Positions 14,729 through 28,346 of a stretch of DNA of 64,000 bases are shown here, one piece after another. The position numbers and the translations under genes were made by a program. Every line of letters starts with the position of its first letter. Position 1 is the first letter of the stretch. Source of the stretch: Phoebastria nigripes (Eukaryota > Chordata > Aves > Procellariiformes > Diomedeidae); contig JAYKAV010001289.1 in assembly GCA_035582835.1 (NCBI GenBank), forward strand, positions 203,910-267,909, in the 5' to 3' direction. The notes beneath the pieces were generated by a model. The model saw nothing but the letters and a program-made list of their open reading frames with translations. It did no database searches and was not told the origin of the DNA.

Positions 14729-15528
14729 CATTTAATTCCTAAAAAACTTTTTTGGTCAAATCCCATATGTTGACCTATGACATTGTTTAAATAGTGCCAA
14801 ATTTTCTTGTCATATCCCCATTACTTTCACAACCATTGATGCAGTGCAGAAATGCTACTGTGTATGTCTATGAGGGTTAATTTACCAACAACTCTTCTCT
14901 TGGGAAAGCCCTAAGATGTAGGTTAATAAAGGTCAAGCAAAAAAATAAACACTTTACAGTATTTTTTTGAATCCGTTTCTCAGGAAAATCAACTTATAAT
15001 AAAAAGGTCTTTGTGCAATTACTGCTATGGCACTGGGGCGTGAAAGAAACTAGCTTTGAGCAGCTATTTCTCTCATTTTAGCTGAGGTAAGCCTGGCTGT
15101 GCGTTTTAGGATATGAGTTAAACTTGGTTAGATTGGAGTTGATCCCCATGTGCCCAGCACAGGCATTTACCTCTGATAAAATGGTGCTAGTTTTGCTGTG
15201 TGGTGTTCCTTTACACTGGCTCTACAGGAGTACAGCAAATGAAAACCACAGGCTTTGTCTGATAGAAACAACTATAGGATATATTGGAAGGAATTCAACA
15301 TAATACAGTCTACAATAATTTTCAGTAGTTCCCAACTACAGTCTAATCAAATGGACCCAAGGCTTAAGAAATATCCCTTTCAATCACCATGCACAGAAAG
15401 TATTTCCATGGGTTTGCAAAGGTACAAGACACCAACACAATCTCACAAGATAGAAGAGATCAGAGTGAGTACTGCGGTTAGAGTAATGGTGCGTAGTGTC
15501 ATAAAAATCATTTGAAACACATAATTAG

Positions 15529-15785
15529 GGCCAAATCCTGCAATGGTTATTTCATAAGCTTCTTTCCAATGCAATCGTATAGAGTTGGATCCACTCCACC
15601 ATATCCAAAAAGATTTTGTTTTAAACTCTCAAATAAAAGCAATTCTGTAAGTGTGGAGAATTACCATTGCATGTTCTGGCTATCTGCTATTCTCCCTTGA
15701 AATACTACTCTGAATGCTGGATCAGGTCCTCAGCCTATATAAATCAATGTAACTTTGGCTAAAGGTGGCTTACATTTAGAGAGTA
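15529..15785. repeat. Possible palindromic DNA-element relic(s)
   Basis: GGGCCAAATCCTGCAATG near 15529 and GCTGGATCAGGTCC near 15717 look like diverged inverted ends about 200 bp apart. Immediately after, CTCAGCCTATATAAATCAAT and GTAACTTTGGCTAAAGG resemble the 'cctcagctggtgtaaatcagcatagctccat' palindromes of sauropsids. The boundaries are uncertain. Confidence 0.35.
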
Positions 15786-16598
15786 AGTTTGAGTTTACAC
15801 TTAAGAGAGTTATACAGATTGAAAGAAGCCCATACTGAATAGCAACCATTCCCTCCCATGGGTCTCCCCTCTGACACATATTAAATACTATTCCTAGGTA
15901 CATGTTGGTTTCACCCAGAATTATTATATACATAGGTGTTGATTTTCAGCACAGGTCAACTGAAAAGCACAAATAAGCATTAAAAAGGAAGAGAATGTAC
16001 AAGTATCACTGATCACTGAATTATTAAAGATGTAAAATGAATGCCAAAAAAACAGTAGACACCTTAATTTTTGACAATTTTTTTTCCTGAGGGTTTTAGT
16101 ATTATTATTATTACTTTGATTTTACTGAGGGGGGAGAAATTGGGAGGAGGGGTTGATTGGTGTACTTCATAAAATCGGCTACATGCCCAGAAATTTTAAT
16201 TGCTGAGATGTTCCTCAGGTCTTTCTGAAAACCAAGACAGTAGCAGATGCCTGAGAAACGCTCCGACTCTGTCTCTTCCCATTCGTAAAAATAGCGTATT
16301 GTTGGATTGGCGCTTTCCCCTTTTGTCTCCTCTGTGCTAAGTTGTTGATGATGCCATTTTTTGCCATCTGCCCCAGAGCTTCATTAAAGATACATGAATG
16401 GACTAACTGGGCTGCTATCTTGTGAGGAACAGGTGCTATTGTTTGTCCCCGAAGACTTGCACTAAAGATCTCACTCAGAATACTTGAGAAGAGCATCTGC
16501 AGCAGTCAGTCAGAGAGTAACTTGGCAGAGCCCGTACTATGGGCTAATATGCAAACAGTGGCACTCAGGGGGACTCATTTTCTCTTTCATGAAGATTT

Positions 16599-16617
16599 TT
16601 TGTTTTTTTTTTTTTTG
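16599..16617. repeat. T-rich tract
   Basis: T runs interrupted once by G; simple intronic sequence. Confidence 0.85.
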
Positions 16618-18559
16618 TGACTGGTAGTAAATGTTTGGTTTTGAACAATTCTACCAGGCTATATCTTTAACTGAACTGTACAAACCCTGGAGGATTCCTG
16701 AGTATATTCTTTCCAAAATTCAGTTCTGCAACCTCGAGTAAAATTGTCTCTTATATAAAGCTACCTCATAAAATTAATCTCTGTTTCTATACAACAAGCT
16801 CAGGTTTAACTGTGTTAAACATGAGAAGCCACCAAGATTAGGGAACTCTTAAAAGGTAGTGTACCATTCCTTTAATATCCCATCACAACTCTGACGGCCC
16901 TTGGGAACTGATTACAGCACTTCCTTGCCTGAGATCTAAGTCAGGAAGCAACTTTAGAGCAAATCAGCTCTGATTAGTTCAAGAAGCAACTTCCAATTTG
17001 ATTCTCCCTGAAATAATAAAAGCTGTTGGCCCGTTTGATAAACTGGACAAATCTGCAGTGCTTTGTCCTACAGTCATGTGAATGCTAATCTCAGAAGTTG
17101 GCTGGACAATCCTTCTTGTTAAAAAGTCATTGATGGTTAGTGTTGTGCCTGGAAAATGGAAGCCCAAGTGATATGTCATGCAAAAATAATGCCTTGAATG
17201 AAAATGATCTGCCTTTTTTAGATAAGGAACATAGCACATTTAGTGAGACTAAGGAATAGGAAGGGTTCTGTCTTTAAAAACCAAAGCTGCCTCTACAACA
17301 ACTAACATTGCAGCTAGAGAAGTAAAGGCATTCAGAGAAAAGGATGGCAGCAGTGGAAGCAAAAAGGCAGCTCACACATTTCTGCTTAGCTGTGATGATC
17401 ACAGGTTTCAAGAGCAGAAGTAAATCCCATCCTATAATGGCAGCTGAATTCCTCGCAAACTTTTCAAGATGAAACTTGACAAGTTGCCTCTCTGTTGCAC
17501 AGTTTACTTCAGTAAAGGGGAGAACTAAGTGCCATCTTTTTGAAAAATAGTAAGCACAATCTTTATAATATTTTATCCTTTCCTTAAAGCTTTTTTTTTT
17601 ATTACAGCCAGCACTAGTATAAAACAGTGTGATAGGCTAAATATGTTCTAATCACCTAGAATAACCCAACATCACTATTTAAAACCATTGTGCCCCACTT
17701 CTTCCACCAATAAAATCTCTGGACCCTGTTCTCAACTTGTAGAAGCCTTGAGATTTGTATTGACTCTAACAGACTACTCCAATGCATGTTAGCTGAGAAA
17801 ACAATCGTTGAATTCACTCAATTGACTTTTTTTTCCTTTAATATAGGATGTACAGTATCTTTTGTCCTTGTGATGTTGTAGCCTCTGTGAGAACCTAATT
17901 CATTCATAGGCAGCTTTAAACTTTTCATAGTTTAAACTTGAATTTCTACCTAAGATTTTTTAACTTCTTGAATAATTGGTATAGCCAGACTGCAACTTTA
18001 ACCCGTCTATGCAGTCATTAAGCTTTTAATCTCCACAGTAAAAAAGTTTGAAATTTTCTACTCTCTCATTTTAAAACTCTTCTGTAATAGAAGAGTGTCC
18101 CAGGTAATGGCAGCATATCAAGTAAGAATGTGCATTTTCAGAATGCTCAAAATACGTGTTTATATGATAGAACATAATGGCTACAACTGATAGCTCAACA
18201 GGTTATATTTTAGGTTGATTCATTTTAAAAATCTTAATGGCACTGAAAGCAGTGTTTGTGCCCCTGGTACTACTACTGCAAGTTTTTAAATACCCTGCAT
18301 ATTGTAAGTATTTACCTCATCTGCATTTTAAATAGTTTGTATACAATACCTGGCACTATTATTTTTATACCACCATTGGAATTTTATTTATTTCAATAAC
18401 TAGTGTTGGGTTTTGCTGTTCTTTCTGAGTGAAGAAATGTAAGAAGTTTTGTTAATTTGAATTTTATTTTGATTAGGTCATTTTGGTGACTCTGCAAGAA
18501 AGCAAACACCATGTTGCATAAAGAAGTAAGGACTTCTGCTATGAAAACTCATATATGTG

Positions 18560-18627
18560 AAAGTCAGTGGGATCACTTAAATGCTTAAAAGCAGCTATGT
18601 GCTAAGATTTTTGCAGGTTTGGGCCCA
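18560..18627. repeat. Half of an ancient palindromic repeat
   Basis: AAAGTCAGTGGGATCACTTA, then ATGCTTAAAAGCAGCTATGT, GCTAAGATTTTTGCAGGTTT and GGGCCC follow the 'agtcaatgggactactcatgcttaaagttaagcatgtgcttaagtgttttgcaggatcgggccc' pattern common in sauropsids. It is the same family as the copies at 50184 and 58345. Confidence 0.6.
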
Positions 18628-21224
18628 AATCTCCTCCCCAACTCTGCCAATATTGTAATGAACTCATGCCATGACTGAGCCCTTTTCTGGTCCCCAAAAA
18701 TGATCTATTTAGAAAAACTGCAGAAGAATTGTACTGAAAGAATAAAAAGGTCTCTTTGGCTATAATTGAATGGTCTGGCTGTTTTATTTGTGCTGTTCTG
18801 ATGAAGCAAAGCAACTGTAAGGCTGGGTTAACTGACCACTTCAGTTATAAAGGATCTGGCTACTTTGCGTGCGAGGGGTGGCTGGGCCTTTTGTTCTGAG
18901 CTCAGAAATGTAACCGATGAACTCTCAAGGCTTTGAATTAATGCGCCATCATCAATGCCTAGCATTCTCTAATGTAAAAATAATATGTGACAGTGGACCC
19001 AAACGCTTAAGTGAGAAATCCTCTCTAGCATAAATAATCCCAGGGAAGCAACTGTGGCTGTGTGAGGAGGAACGGGAGTTGAAGAAAGGTGGGCTCCAAG
19101 AGACCAAAAGTGATCACGCAGGCACTGCATCGTAGCTAAGACACTGAAAATCGCATTGACATAGCTCCCACATTGAAAATTATTCAGAGACTACTTTCTG
19201 CTCCTGTTAGCAATATAGAATCACTGGAGCTATATCTATATAGGGAGGTATATTATGTTCTAATTTATCTGCCATCTAATTATCTACAGTCTAATTGAAA
19301 AATATTTCCTCTCAGTGAAAGTACATGAGCCACAAAGAAAATGTCTGCCAATGAGATCCCAGGGGAAGTGTTGGCAAATAAACTGTAAAAAAGATACCAT
19401 AGACTTGCAAAGTGAGAACATTTCATATGGGAAATACTATGAAAAATATGTAGCCCACCACTGAATTTGTAAATGGATTGTAACTGCTATTTTCTTTCTT
19501 TTCCCCTATCGTTTTTTCCATTTGTCCAATGGTTCAGCATGATTTGGAGATTTAAGTCTACTGCAGTTGCCACAACATTAATGTGAAAATTGCAGCCATG
19601 ATCACAGAGCGAAACAGAGCATCCTTATTTTTTATTATTTCTTCCTCACTACTTTGAAACTTTAAATGAACTAAACTTAAATTCCATCTACTTGGGAAAT
19701 AAAGAAGGGAGCAACAGAAAAATACTACCAACCACACTGAAAACAGAATAGTTTTAAACACTAGCTCTCATTTCATTTCTATTAGCTTCTCATTGTATTG
19801 CCCTGTTTTTATCTAGCTCCTTGACTACCTAGAAATACAGAATTCAACTAAAGATGATCTCATGAAGTTAAGAGTATGATAAATGGTAATTAAATCTATT
19901 TAAATTGTCTGTATTTTAAGAAACTCTCACTAGGAGGGATGGAGCACATATCTGCTATAGAGAAATAAATAAAACATGGTATGCAAAAGTGAATTTATAG
20001 TTCATTTGGAATTAGAGATCTACCACCTTTTCAATCCATACAAATGCATAATCTTGTCAATTAAATATTATTGTTAAGGTCTAGTAGTATGTTAAAATCA
20101 CTTTAAAGTGCAACTAAGGAAAATTCATGTGTGTTTATTACTCCTTAAGGGTCTATTAGTGGGTATTTTATTCAGATTTGTGTTGTAAAATCTGCATAAA
20201 CTCAGCATATTGTTATCCCCATGTGTGCATTTGTTTGGTTAAAGCATAGCAGCAAATCTCTATTTCTGCAACTTCTGGAAAAGTCAAGAGAACTAAAACA
20301 GTCCTAATTTTAATCAGATACAAACAGTTATCTCTACAGAAGTGAAGAGTTGACTATTATGCAAATTGTCACAGTTAGTGGTCACCAAGCCATCACAGAA
20401 GACTGAGCAAGTCAATTATTTCAGATATTTCCAAAGACTAGTGAAGATGTATGTTTCTCATTTGCACCTTGTCTTATTCATACCAAAATAAGAAAAATAT
20501 TGCAGCCTAATGATACTTGTTGATATTTTATATACGGAAGCTCCATTACTTGAGCTCAAACCTAAATATAAATTATGTCAGAAATTCCTTATTAGCTTAT
20601 GTTTTTATGGTGATATCCAAATGTGCAAGGTTTTTGGAGTACATTGAAATTTCCTGTTGATGGAAAAATTTAGAGCAAGAGATGTTTTAAAGTTTGCATT
20701 TCATGTTGGTGCTTTCAAGCAGAGTTTTCCCCCCACATCCTTTCAAGACAGAGTTCTTTTTTTGAATAGTAGCCATCACTAGTTATTAACATGAAACTAA
20801 TTCCCTCAATAGAAAGGCGTGCAATGTACAGTGTAAAAAATCATCTAACGCCACAACACTGATGATTGCTAAAGGAAGGATTGTCTTTCACTTTAAAGAA
20901 TAGCTCCAGCAGAAGTGGAAATGAAAACAGAAACATCTTTCAATGTCTCTGATCAAAACTCCTTCTGCCCTATAGAGGTAAAAAAGGTACAGCAAAAGAA
21001 CAGGTTGGGGTTTTTCTATTATGTTAAACAAATATAGAATATATCTGAAACCCAGGGATCACTGATGCTAACAGGATTTCTGCCATTTACCTCGCTATGG
21101 GAAGAATTTCTTCCTGATCAGCATATTGTTTTTAAAGCTTTCTATATTTTCACTGATATTCCAAGATTTGTAACTATATTGTATTGTAACTACATAAGCA
21201 CTTAGAGATTTTTACTACTTTACA

Positions 21225-21370
21225 ATTATTAATTCATTCAAGCTCAAAGACCCATTCAGAGGACAGTATTACATCTACAGTTTACACATGAGGACACTCA
21301 AAGAGGCCTTGATTTCTTTTCCAGTCACAGAAGTGACAATGCATAGTGGATATCAACCAATTCCATTGTA
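21225..21370 (-). mobile_element. Decayed MIR/CORE-SINE-like fragment, antisense
   Basis: TTACATCTACAGTTTACACA, TGAGGACACTCAAAGAGGCC and the following CCAGTCACAGAAGTGAC parallel the antisense MIR pattern 'ttatccccattttacagatgaggaaactgaggcacagagaggttaag...ggtcacacag...gtgac'. The copy is old and diverged. Confidence 0.55.
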
Positions 21371-22729
21371 ATCTGCTGCTTCTAACCTTTATACCTTACT
21401 GCCCAATTGAATAGAGAGCTACCCAAAGTGCAGAGCTATGGCTAATGAGGGACATGCTCTGTTGAAAAATCAGAATGAGGCAGCTTTTGAGCAGGTACAC
21501 GTCAGCACTACACAGTTTAGACCTCGAACGCTTGTATACTGGCAGAATACAAGGGTGGAGCTGAGTCACAGGTGCGAAAAGGAGACACCTTTCCCATCCC
21601 ACCCAGTCCTATGGCTGATTTCTTCCTCTATTTATTCCTCTGTGAATTTACTCTCCTTTATTATAGAGACAAGTGTTGATATTTTTCCTCAAGCCTAAAT
21701 GGATAAAATTCAAGAGACTAGGTTAGAGGAGGTATTCACATCAAGAGAGAATATTCTTGCTTCTGTATATTTTTGAAAGAGATTTAATGCAGAATAGTAA
21801 CCTAGATAACTTCCAGAAATCACATGATATTTATGGCGTGTCTAGACCAAAACACAAAGGGTTATCAAAGGCAATTATGTGGAGAACTAGTTTAACGCAG
21901 AAAACTCCTGTGTCTAGAGATCAAAGTCAAATCAGAATACTGATTGCATGCAAAAATTAATTTGTTCCATCTCTTCCTAGGATTCCTCAGATTTTGACAC
22001 AACCTGACCATCTTTACTCAGAAAAGACTCCAAGAAACTGGTGTGTTTGCACAGTATGACTGAGGTGATTGCCACCGCTAGGTATACAGTAATTACTGCA
22101 GATTTGGGAGTAAGCAACAGAGAGTTTCTAAACTACCAGCGACATACACACAGCCTGCTTCCTTCCTACGCCAACTGCGTCTGGCTCAAATCAGTTATAT
22201 TGGCTCCTCAACTTTCTACAGCATTTATGATTCATCTACAAAAACATTCTGAAAGAACAAAATCATTAAAAAGGTAAAATAAGGCAGAAAACCAGGAAAC
22301 TCATTTAAAACGAGCATTAGGTATTTCCTATCCAAGTTCGGGTGTTAAAATTCCAGCAACAGCTATACTTCAGACACAAATCCACACTACTGCGCTGCCT
22401 TTTCTGCAAAGGATCCTGATATTCAAGAAGGAATGCCAATCTTCCCATTTTCTGGCTTTCCCTGATTTTTCAGAACTCCAGTGTTATTTAAAGCGCGCTT
22501 TCGGCTTGCGAATAGATCCTTGCCATGAATCCTATGATCACACTCACGTTAGAGTGACGCTGCTTTCAAAATTGGGATATTTTCTTCAGTTGCTCATGAC
22601 AATCAGTGGGAGTCAATAGCACAAAGCTGTGCTGCAATTCCTTTTCTCTCTGCCTGCCAAACCTGCAGTGAAGGGCTGGCTCCTCTGCAACCCTAACGTG
22701 CTGGAGTTGGTGTGATGAAATGCATGGGC

Positions 22730-23010
22730 AAATCTACATAGAATTACGGGGCAATAACAATGGCCCTTTGTCCAGCTGTGGCTGCTCCCCCCTCTGCAGC
22801 CAGGCCTTATCTGCTCAGGAAATGCCTGCTTTAACTGACAGGTAGGAGATTAAATCTACAGCTGCCGAAACACAATCTCCGCTCTGTTAGATAGGCTTTC
22901 ATTGAAAAGCACTACAAACACATAATTTGTTTATGTTGTACCAGCAATCTTTGACAAAGCAGACTGTCTAGCTGAGACAAATGTGGTTAAACCCATTTAT
23001 TGTATTATTT
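22730..23010. promoter_or_regulatory. Candidate non-coding regulatory block (speculative)
   Basis: A repeat-free block with clustered factor-like motifs: CCCTTTGTCC near 22764, TTATCTGC near 22807, TTTGTTTATG near 22927, and the exact dyad CTTTGACAAAG at 22949-22959, which carries opposed TCF/SOX-like CTTTG cores. Long introns of developmental factors such as SOX6 often hold enhancers (general knowledge). Function here is inference. Confidence 0.2.
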
Positions 23011-25800
23011 CTGCTACACAGAACAAGCTCTTAAAACGTAGAAACTAGACAAGGCACAAAGCTCTAGCTGTCTAAAGAAATCAAGAATAGATGACTTCTT
23101 GTTACGCTAGCCCCCTTTGCACAGCGTAGCATGTTCCCTCCTGGAAAACATCTACTGTGATTTCTTTCTTTTCTTTTTCTCTCTCCCCCACCACCCTTTT
23201 TTTTTAAAGTGGGTGGTTCAATGATGTTTATGTTTCCAGGTTTTAAAGTTTCTTTTGTTTTCTCTAGCATCAATAGCTATAAAATAACTAAGTCAGTCAA
23301 AGGATGCCTTCAGATTTAAGAAACAAGGGAATATTTTTGAGAGACTACTTCTCAAAGAAAGAATAATTTTCCAGACACNCTGTCTGGTCTTCCTGACTTA
23401 ATGCACGCTCAAATAGAAGTTTTGCCTGACTAATGAATGCTGGACTGACACCCCCCCACCCCTTCTCTTTCTGTTTTTTAATCATCAATCACATATTTCT
23501 CAAAACATTACTTCATTTTTGTTACACCTTCTGCCTTATTTTAAAATAATATTGCTGGCTGTTTATTTCAAATGAAAGGCACAGGGAACTGATGAATTAA
23601 GTGTTTATAAATCTGAGTTTTCAGATTGAAAACAACCTTTTTCATAATGCAAAGGCTTTATAAGAAAAACCTGTCTTTTAGCCCTGGTTTCTTCTGGCTA
23701 TATATTACTCCTAGTAAACTCTCCTACAAGAACTAAATGGGTACTATACACTGAATATGAGAAGGGCAATGTTTGTCTCTCAGGAGGAGAGCCTCAGAAA
23801 CTCCACTTACTCCAGTGGAGCAGGACACACTCCCGAGAACAGAGCGTGGCCCATACCAATCTCTGCTTTCTATATTTAAGACTCCGTTCTCCGGCTGATC
23901 TGCATATGCAACTCCAATTAATGTTACTGGGAGCTGTGTGCACACACAGATGTGCTTAGCGACTGGCATATTAAAACATCCCTTCACTCTGATGAAATTT
24001 AATAAATGAGTTTTCCCAGTGTTATTACTATAGATGCTCAATAAGGAAGATCTTGTAAATCACAGAATTGTTGCTCTAATGTTTAACCATAATTAAAAGG
24101 AAAAGAAATAGGAAAGACAACATCTTAATGTTTTATCATTCACGTTACTTCTATAACCCTCTTGCCTCTCCTGGGGCATTCTCTTACATACCCTTCTGCA
24201 GCATGTTGGTTTTCGTATTATTTTATTTAACCTTAATCATAGCATTCATCTCTGGATTTGAGAGGAAGCTGTACAGAGCTACCATACGAGCTGCCACTCA
24301 GAATATTCAGTTTGGCATAAAATTAAAAAAATATGCAATAAACTGGCTGAATCCATAGGGAATCCCTCAAACAGCATGGATAATGAGGGGAATCCATAAC
24401 AGACATAAACAAACCCAGAAAGATGTCTGGGGCCAACATCATTATGTAAGATATATGCCCAAGATGTATGGGCATACGTTTGAATGTTCAACTTCAAACT
24501 CAGCCTGTATTAGATTGATTGAATCTCAGCATGGGGTTCAGTTAATAAACAAACCTTGCCTTTGGAAAATATTTGGGGCTGAAATCATGTATTATAGCGA
24601 GGCACCTACTACATGTGGCACTAAGATGCCCTCCTACCTTAAAGCTTTGTTAAAGCAGGATGGTAGAAAAATTAGAAATCCACACTATCAGAGGAACGGA
24701 TACAATTTTCAGATTAAGCGGCACAACTCTAAAGACAGTTGTTATCCACAGACTGTATTTCAGTCTATGCACCAGGGGCATATGAATAGAATTCACATTA
24801 AAAATTAGAGACCAGTTTGAATCTTTGGGCTTTGATTCACACTTCCCATGTTTTTTAAACATGTTACCCATCTTCTCATAAAGGATACAACAATAATGCT
24901 AGCAAATCTTTTTGGTAATTATTAATTTCACTGTAAAATAGCTTTTTTGCTATGCTTGGCTTGTTAAAAAAATGCATTTTGCTCACCTCAGGGTACACCA
25001 TTAGCCTGCATATTTGCTCTTTTCCTTTTTTTCCAGGTTTTGTTTAAAAATTCTTCTTAAACCTGTATATTAATCACTGCTCAGAGGGTGAAAGAATTTG
25101 CAGGAACAGCTGAAGTGCTACTTCTTTTCCAAAGAGGAACTAGTTAGTGCTGACACTTTTTACATACATTGGAATAGGAATGAGAGAGACATAGAGATAG
25201 GAAAAAAATAAAAATTAAGAGTAAGGATGAGGGCTGACTTGGTGGTACAGAGTCCAACATGTCAGTCTAACATAATAACATCTTGCGAAACTGTGAGCCA
25301 CAATGGCATGCCCTAGTGACAGATCCAGAAAGTAAGTTACCCTTGTCATAATTTTGGTCATTTGGTCAGGTAATAAGAAAACAAGAGAAGGAACTCTGCA
25401 AAAATGCCTATCTAAATAGACTTCCGAAATCAGAGGAGAAGACAAAAAGCTTCTTTCAATAGCTCTGTTCAAAGTCTTACATCTGTGTTTACCTGTAAGA
25501 TACTGTGCTCTGTTCTGAAGCTCTGTTTTAGGGTTCAACTATATAGGAAACAACCGCACAGTATTTCAGTATATGTATTTATAGCACCTTAGTTCTTCTG
25601 CACTACATCCCCATGTGGACAATGGTTAAGTACACTGAAGATGCCTTTGTGGAAACTTATTTACTCACTAGGAGAAGATTAATCTTAAAAAGTATGCACT
25701 GTGGAAGCTAGTGTGTAGTACATGCCATTATAAAGTCACACATCTTAACAAGCAGAAACTTTCCTACTAGACATTTTCTTAAAGTGAAAGTGAATGTCTC

Positions 25801-26020
25801 TTTATATATATAAATACATAAGTGTATACAAATGCTTATATATTTTATATTGTAAAGAGAAAAGCATATTCTACATATATACACATGTACATGTATAATA
25901 TACAGATCTGTGTGTGTATATGTAGAATACATATTTATATACACACATACATGTATTTTGTATAAATATTTTTGAATATACATATATACACACACACACA
26001 GAGAGGTGTATACATATGTA
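25801..26020. repeat. Degenerate (TA)n/(CA)n microsatellite region
   Basis: About 220 bp of alternating purine-pyrimidine sequence (TATATA, CATATACACATGTACATG, ACACACACAC), ending in a short CA run near 25990. The 124-codon open frame across it on the minus strand is a low-complexity artefact rich in Tyr, Ile, Cys and His. Confidence 0.9.
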
Positions 26021-27895
26021 GAATATGCTTTCCTCTTGTTTTCCAAATCCCTCACTTGGGCTTTCAGTGTTCTTAGACCCATCTGGCTATACAGCTTGCT
26101 TGCTGCACTCCTGGATAGTCACCATTTGAATGACTTCCTTGGACACGCTAAACCCATGTTTCTTAAATGCTTACTCTGAGAAGACCACCTCTATCTCTGT
26201 AAAGACGTACTTTGAGCATATACATTTAACAGGTTCACTGCTGAGTGAAGAAGTCAGCGAGCCAGCTGGGCTAATCATAGTGGTAGACAACTTGAGTAAC
26301 AAAAGAGAGTCATTTGGAAATCACTCTATCGCTCACATCTATTATGGCTGGATTTCTTTCTGTCTCTTCTATTTACCAAATCATTTTTTTCTCCTTCACT
26401 TAATCTTTTCACTCCTCACCTTCAGTCTCCTTGCAAAACTCCTAGCATTCACTCTCACTTCATCTCTTTTGGAGAGTATTTTTTGTGTATACAAGGTAGT
26501 ATCTGGCAGTAACTTCTCCTTTCTAGGCCACTGATACCAATAAAGTCATGCCCAAAAGTTGTCAATAAACTTCCATCATGAGGAAGGAGACCATAGTGAA
26601 GTACATTAGACTTTCTTGGCTTTAGGAAGGTCATTGTCACAAATACAAGAAAAGCTTAGACATAGAGGTAGCATCATATCAAGGAAAAGAGGACACCCAC
26701 AAACATCTATTTTTTAAGATGGACACATGCAGCTGAAACAAATTAAAATCATGTTTTTCTGAAGCCCTCCTAGTGCACTCAAGGGTCTTCAGAGTAAACA
26801 ACGCTCCTCCCAAACTCCCTGTTTTTTTAGCACGTGCTTGTCTCCTCTGTCTTTTCAGGTAAATAAGAATTTTCAGGATGTAATTTTCCATTTCAGTTTA
26901 GATGCATTTTTCAAAAGAATTTTTAGGTTGGGTTTTGTTTTTTTTTTCATTGTGAAAGTCGGTCTAACTCCAAAATTGCAACAAAAGAAAATACAAGAAA
27001 ATGAGATACCAATATAGGGTTTCTGAGATGTGAGGGCAAATGGGTTGAACAGGATTAATGTGAGATGCACAGACCAACTAATCTGTACGTTTATTTTGGA
27101 CCACATTGGTATTGTATTTTTAAGGGAAATGGAGGGGACAGAAGTGGTATTATATTTTAAGGAAAACAGATGAAGAGATTTTGCTTACTGTTAGGTCAGT
27201 AGTGTGCCCAACTGATCCAATGCTTAGACTCTGAAGTCCACATCCATGCTTTTTTAAATAGATTGGATGTCTATGTGATATTATTACTATCTATCTATAT
27301 CTGCTTTATTTTGTGGCTGAATAGAGTAATACCCACTGCATTTCCAACATTACGTGCATCCCCAATACCACTGCCCCAGAGTTGGCTGGTGCATGTGGTA
27401 CTGTACTATTAGCAGCTCTGTTACAAACAGCAGAGTGCACATCTAAGTCATCTCAGCATTCATATTGTATATTTTCAGTATACGTCAACCTGATCTCGAT
27501 TCTCTCTCCTGGAAGTCTGGACCGTGTTCAAATCACTCATTCGTTTTCCATACTCACTGTCTGACTGGCTTTTGCTGTTACCAGACGCTGCTATAACCTC
27601 TGTGCTATGCATAATAAAAATCTTTCCCATCTGAGTTGTCTGCCATGGTTACTGGAAATCTGGTGTATGTAGCATTCCCAAGAGCAGGAAAGGAAGGTAC
27701 CTTTACTGCAATTGGATAAATATCGTTTTTTCTTTAAAAGGAACGTCTACCCGCACTGAAACCACATCCAATGGTGACTGCTAAGCTACCCCCACCCCTA
27801 CAATCGAATTCATATTAATTTGCATTTTACTCTTTCTAGTGTTGACATAATAACTGAAGTATATGTTCCTCTTCACTTTTCATCCCTTGCATCAA

Positions 27896-27911
27896 GGGAA
27901 AAAAAAAAAAA
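27896..27911. repeat. Poly-A tract
   Basis: About 13 A after CAAGGG; intronic simple sequence. Confidence 0.85.
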
Positions 27912-28032
27912 CAGCTCCTTAATATTTCACAAAACTTCACCAGAAAATATAGCTAGGGTAAAAACTCTCTGATAACTGCCTACTTATGATGCTTTTTAAC
28001 TGAGTTTGCATGTTAATTTATTGCATGCTTTG

Positions 28033-28072
28033 TTTGTAAATGTGCTTCTGAAATAAATGAAGCATTTACAAA
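28033..28072. repeat. Long imperfect hairpin
   Basis: TTTGTAAATGTGCTTC (28033-28048) and GAAGCATTTACAAA (28059-28072) are reverse complements except for a 2-nt TG bulge, around a 10-nt AT-rich loop. A further TCAGAAGCACGC downstream repeats part of the right arm. Confidence 0.65.
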
Positions 28073-28257
28073 TATGATTAATCTACAGATTCAGAAGCAC
28101 GCAATAAAGAAATAAATTACTGAGTGCCCTTGTCCTTTTACACAGAAGCTAAAATACAACTTTCAAACATCTAAGACTGCCTAGCTTTCTTTTTTCTTTA
28201 ACTAATGTTGTTTCGAATGCAAGTTTTCAGCAATCAAATTTTCTTTAAGTTCCCGAT

Positions 28258-28346
28258 TCCAGTTTCATTTATACCACTGTAACTCAGAAGCAACTGCAAC
28301 ATATGTTGTAAACCAACACCAGTGTAAACACTGTGTAGATGAAGCC
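28258..28346. repeat. Palindromic repeat fragment
   Basis: TCATTTATACCACTGTAACT on the left and ACACCAGTGTAAAC on the right are approximate inverted copies. This is the type of sauropsid palindrome 'tttacaccagtgtaactccattgacttcaatggagttacaccagtgtaaa', here decayed in the middle. Confidence 0.5.

Noticed and set aside
20930..21115. Possible CR1/L2-type 3' end (GGGAAGAATTTCTTCCTGATCAG)
   Set aside because: Only a short stretch resembles known LINE tails; not enough to annotate.
24383..24808. 141-codon plus-strand open frame
   Set aside because: No recognisable domain or family, antisense inside a SOX6 intron, with no other gene signals; a chance ORF is more likely.
25708..26082. 124-codon minus-strand open frame
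   Set aside because: It is a translation of the TA/CA microsatellite region (Tyr/Ile/Cys/His-rich), not a gene.
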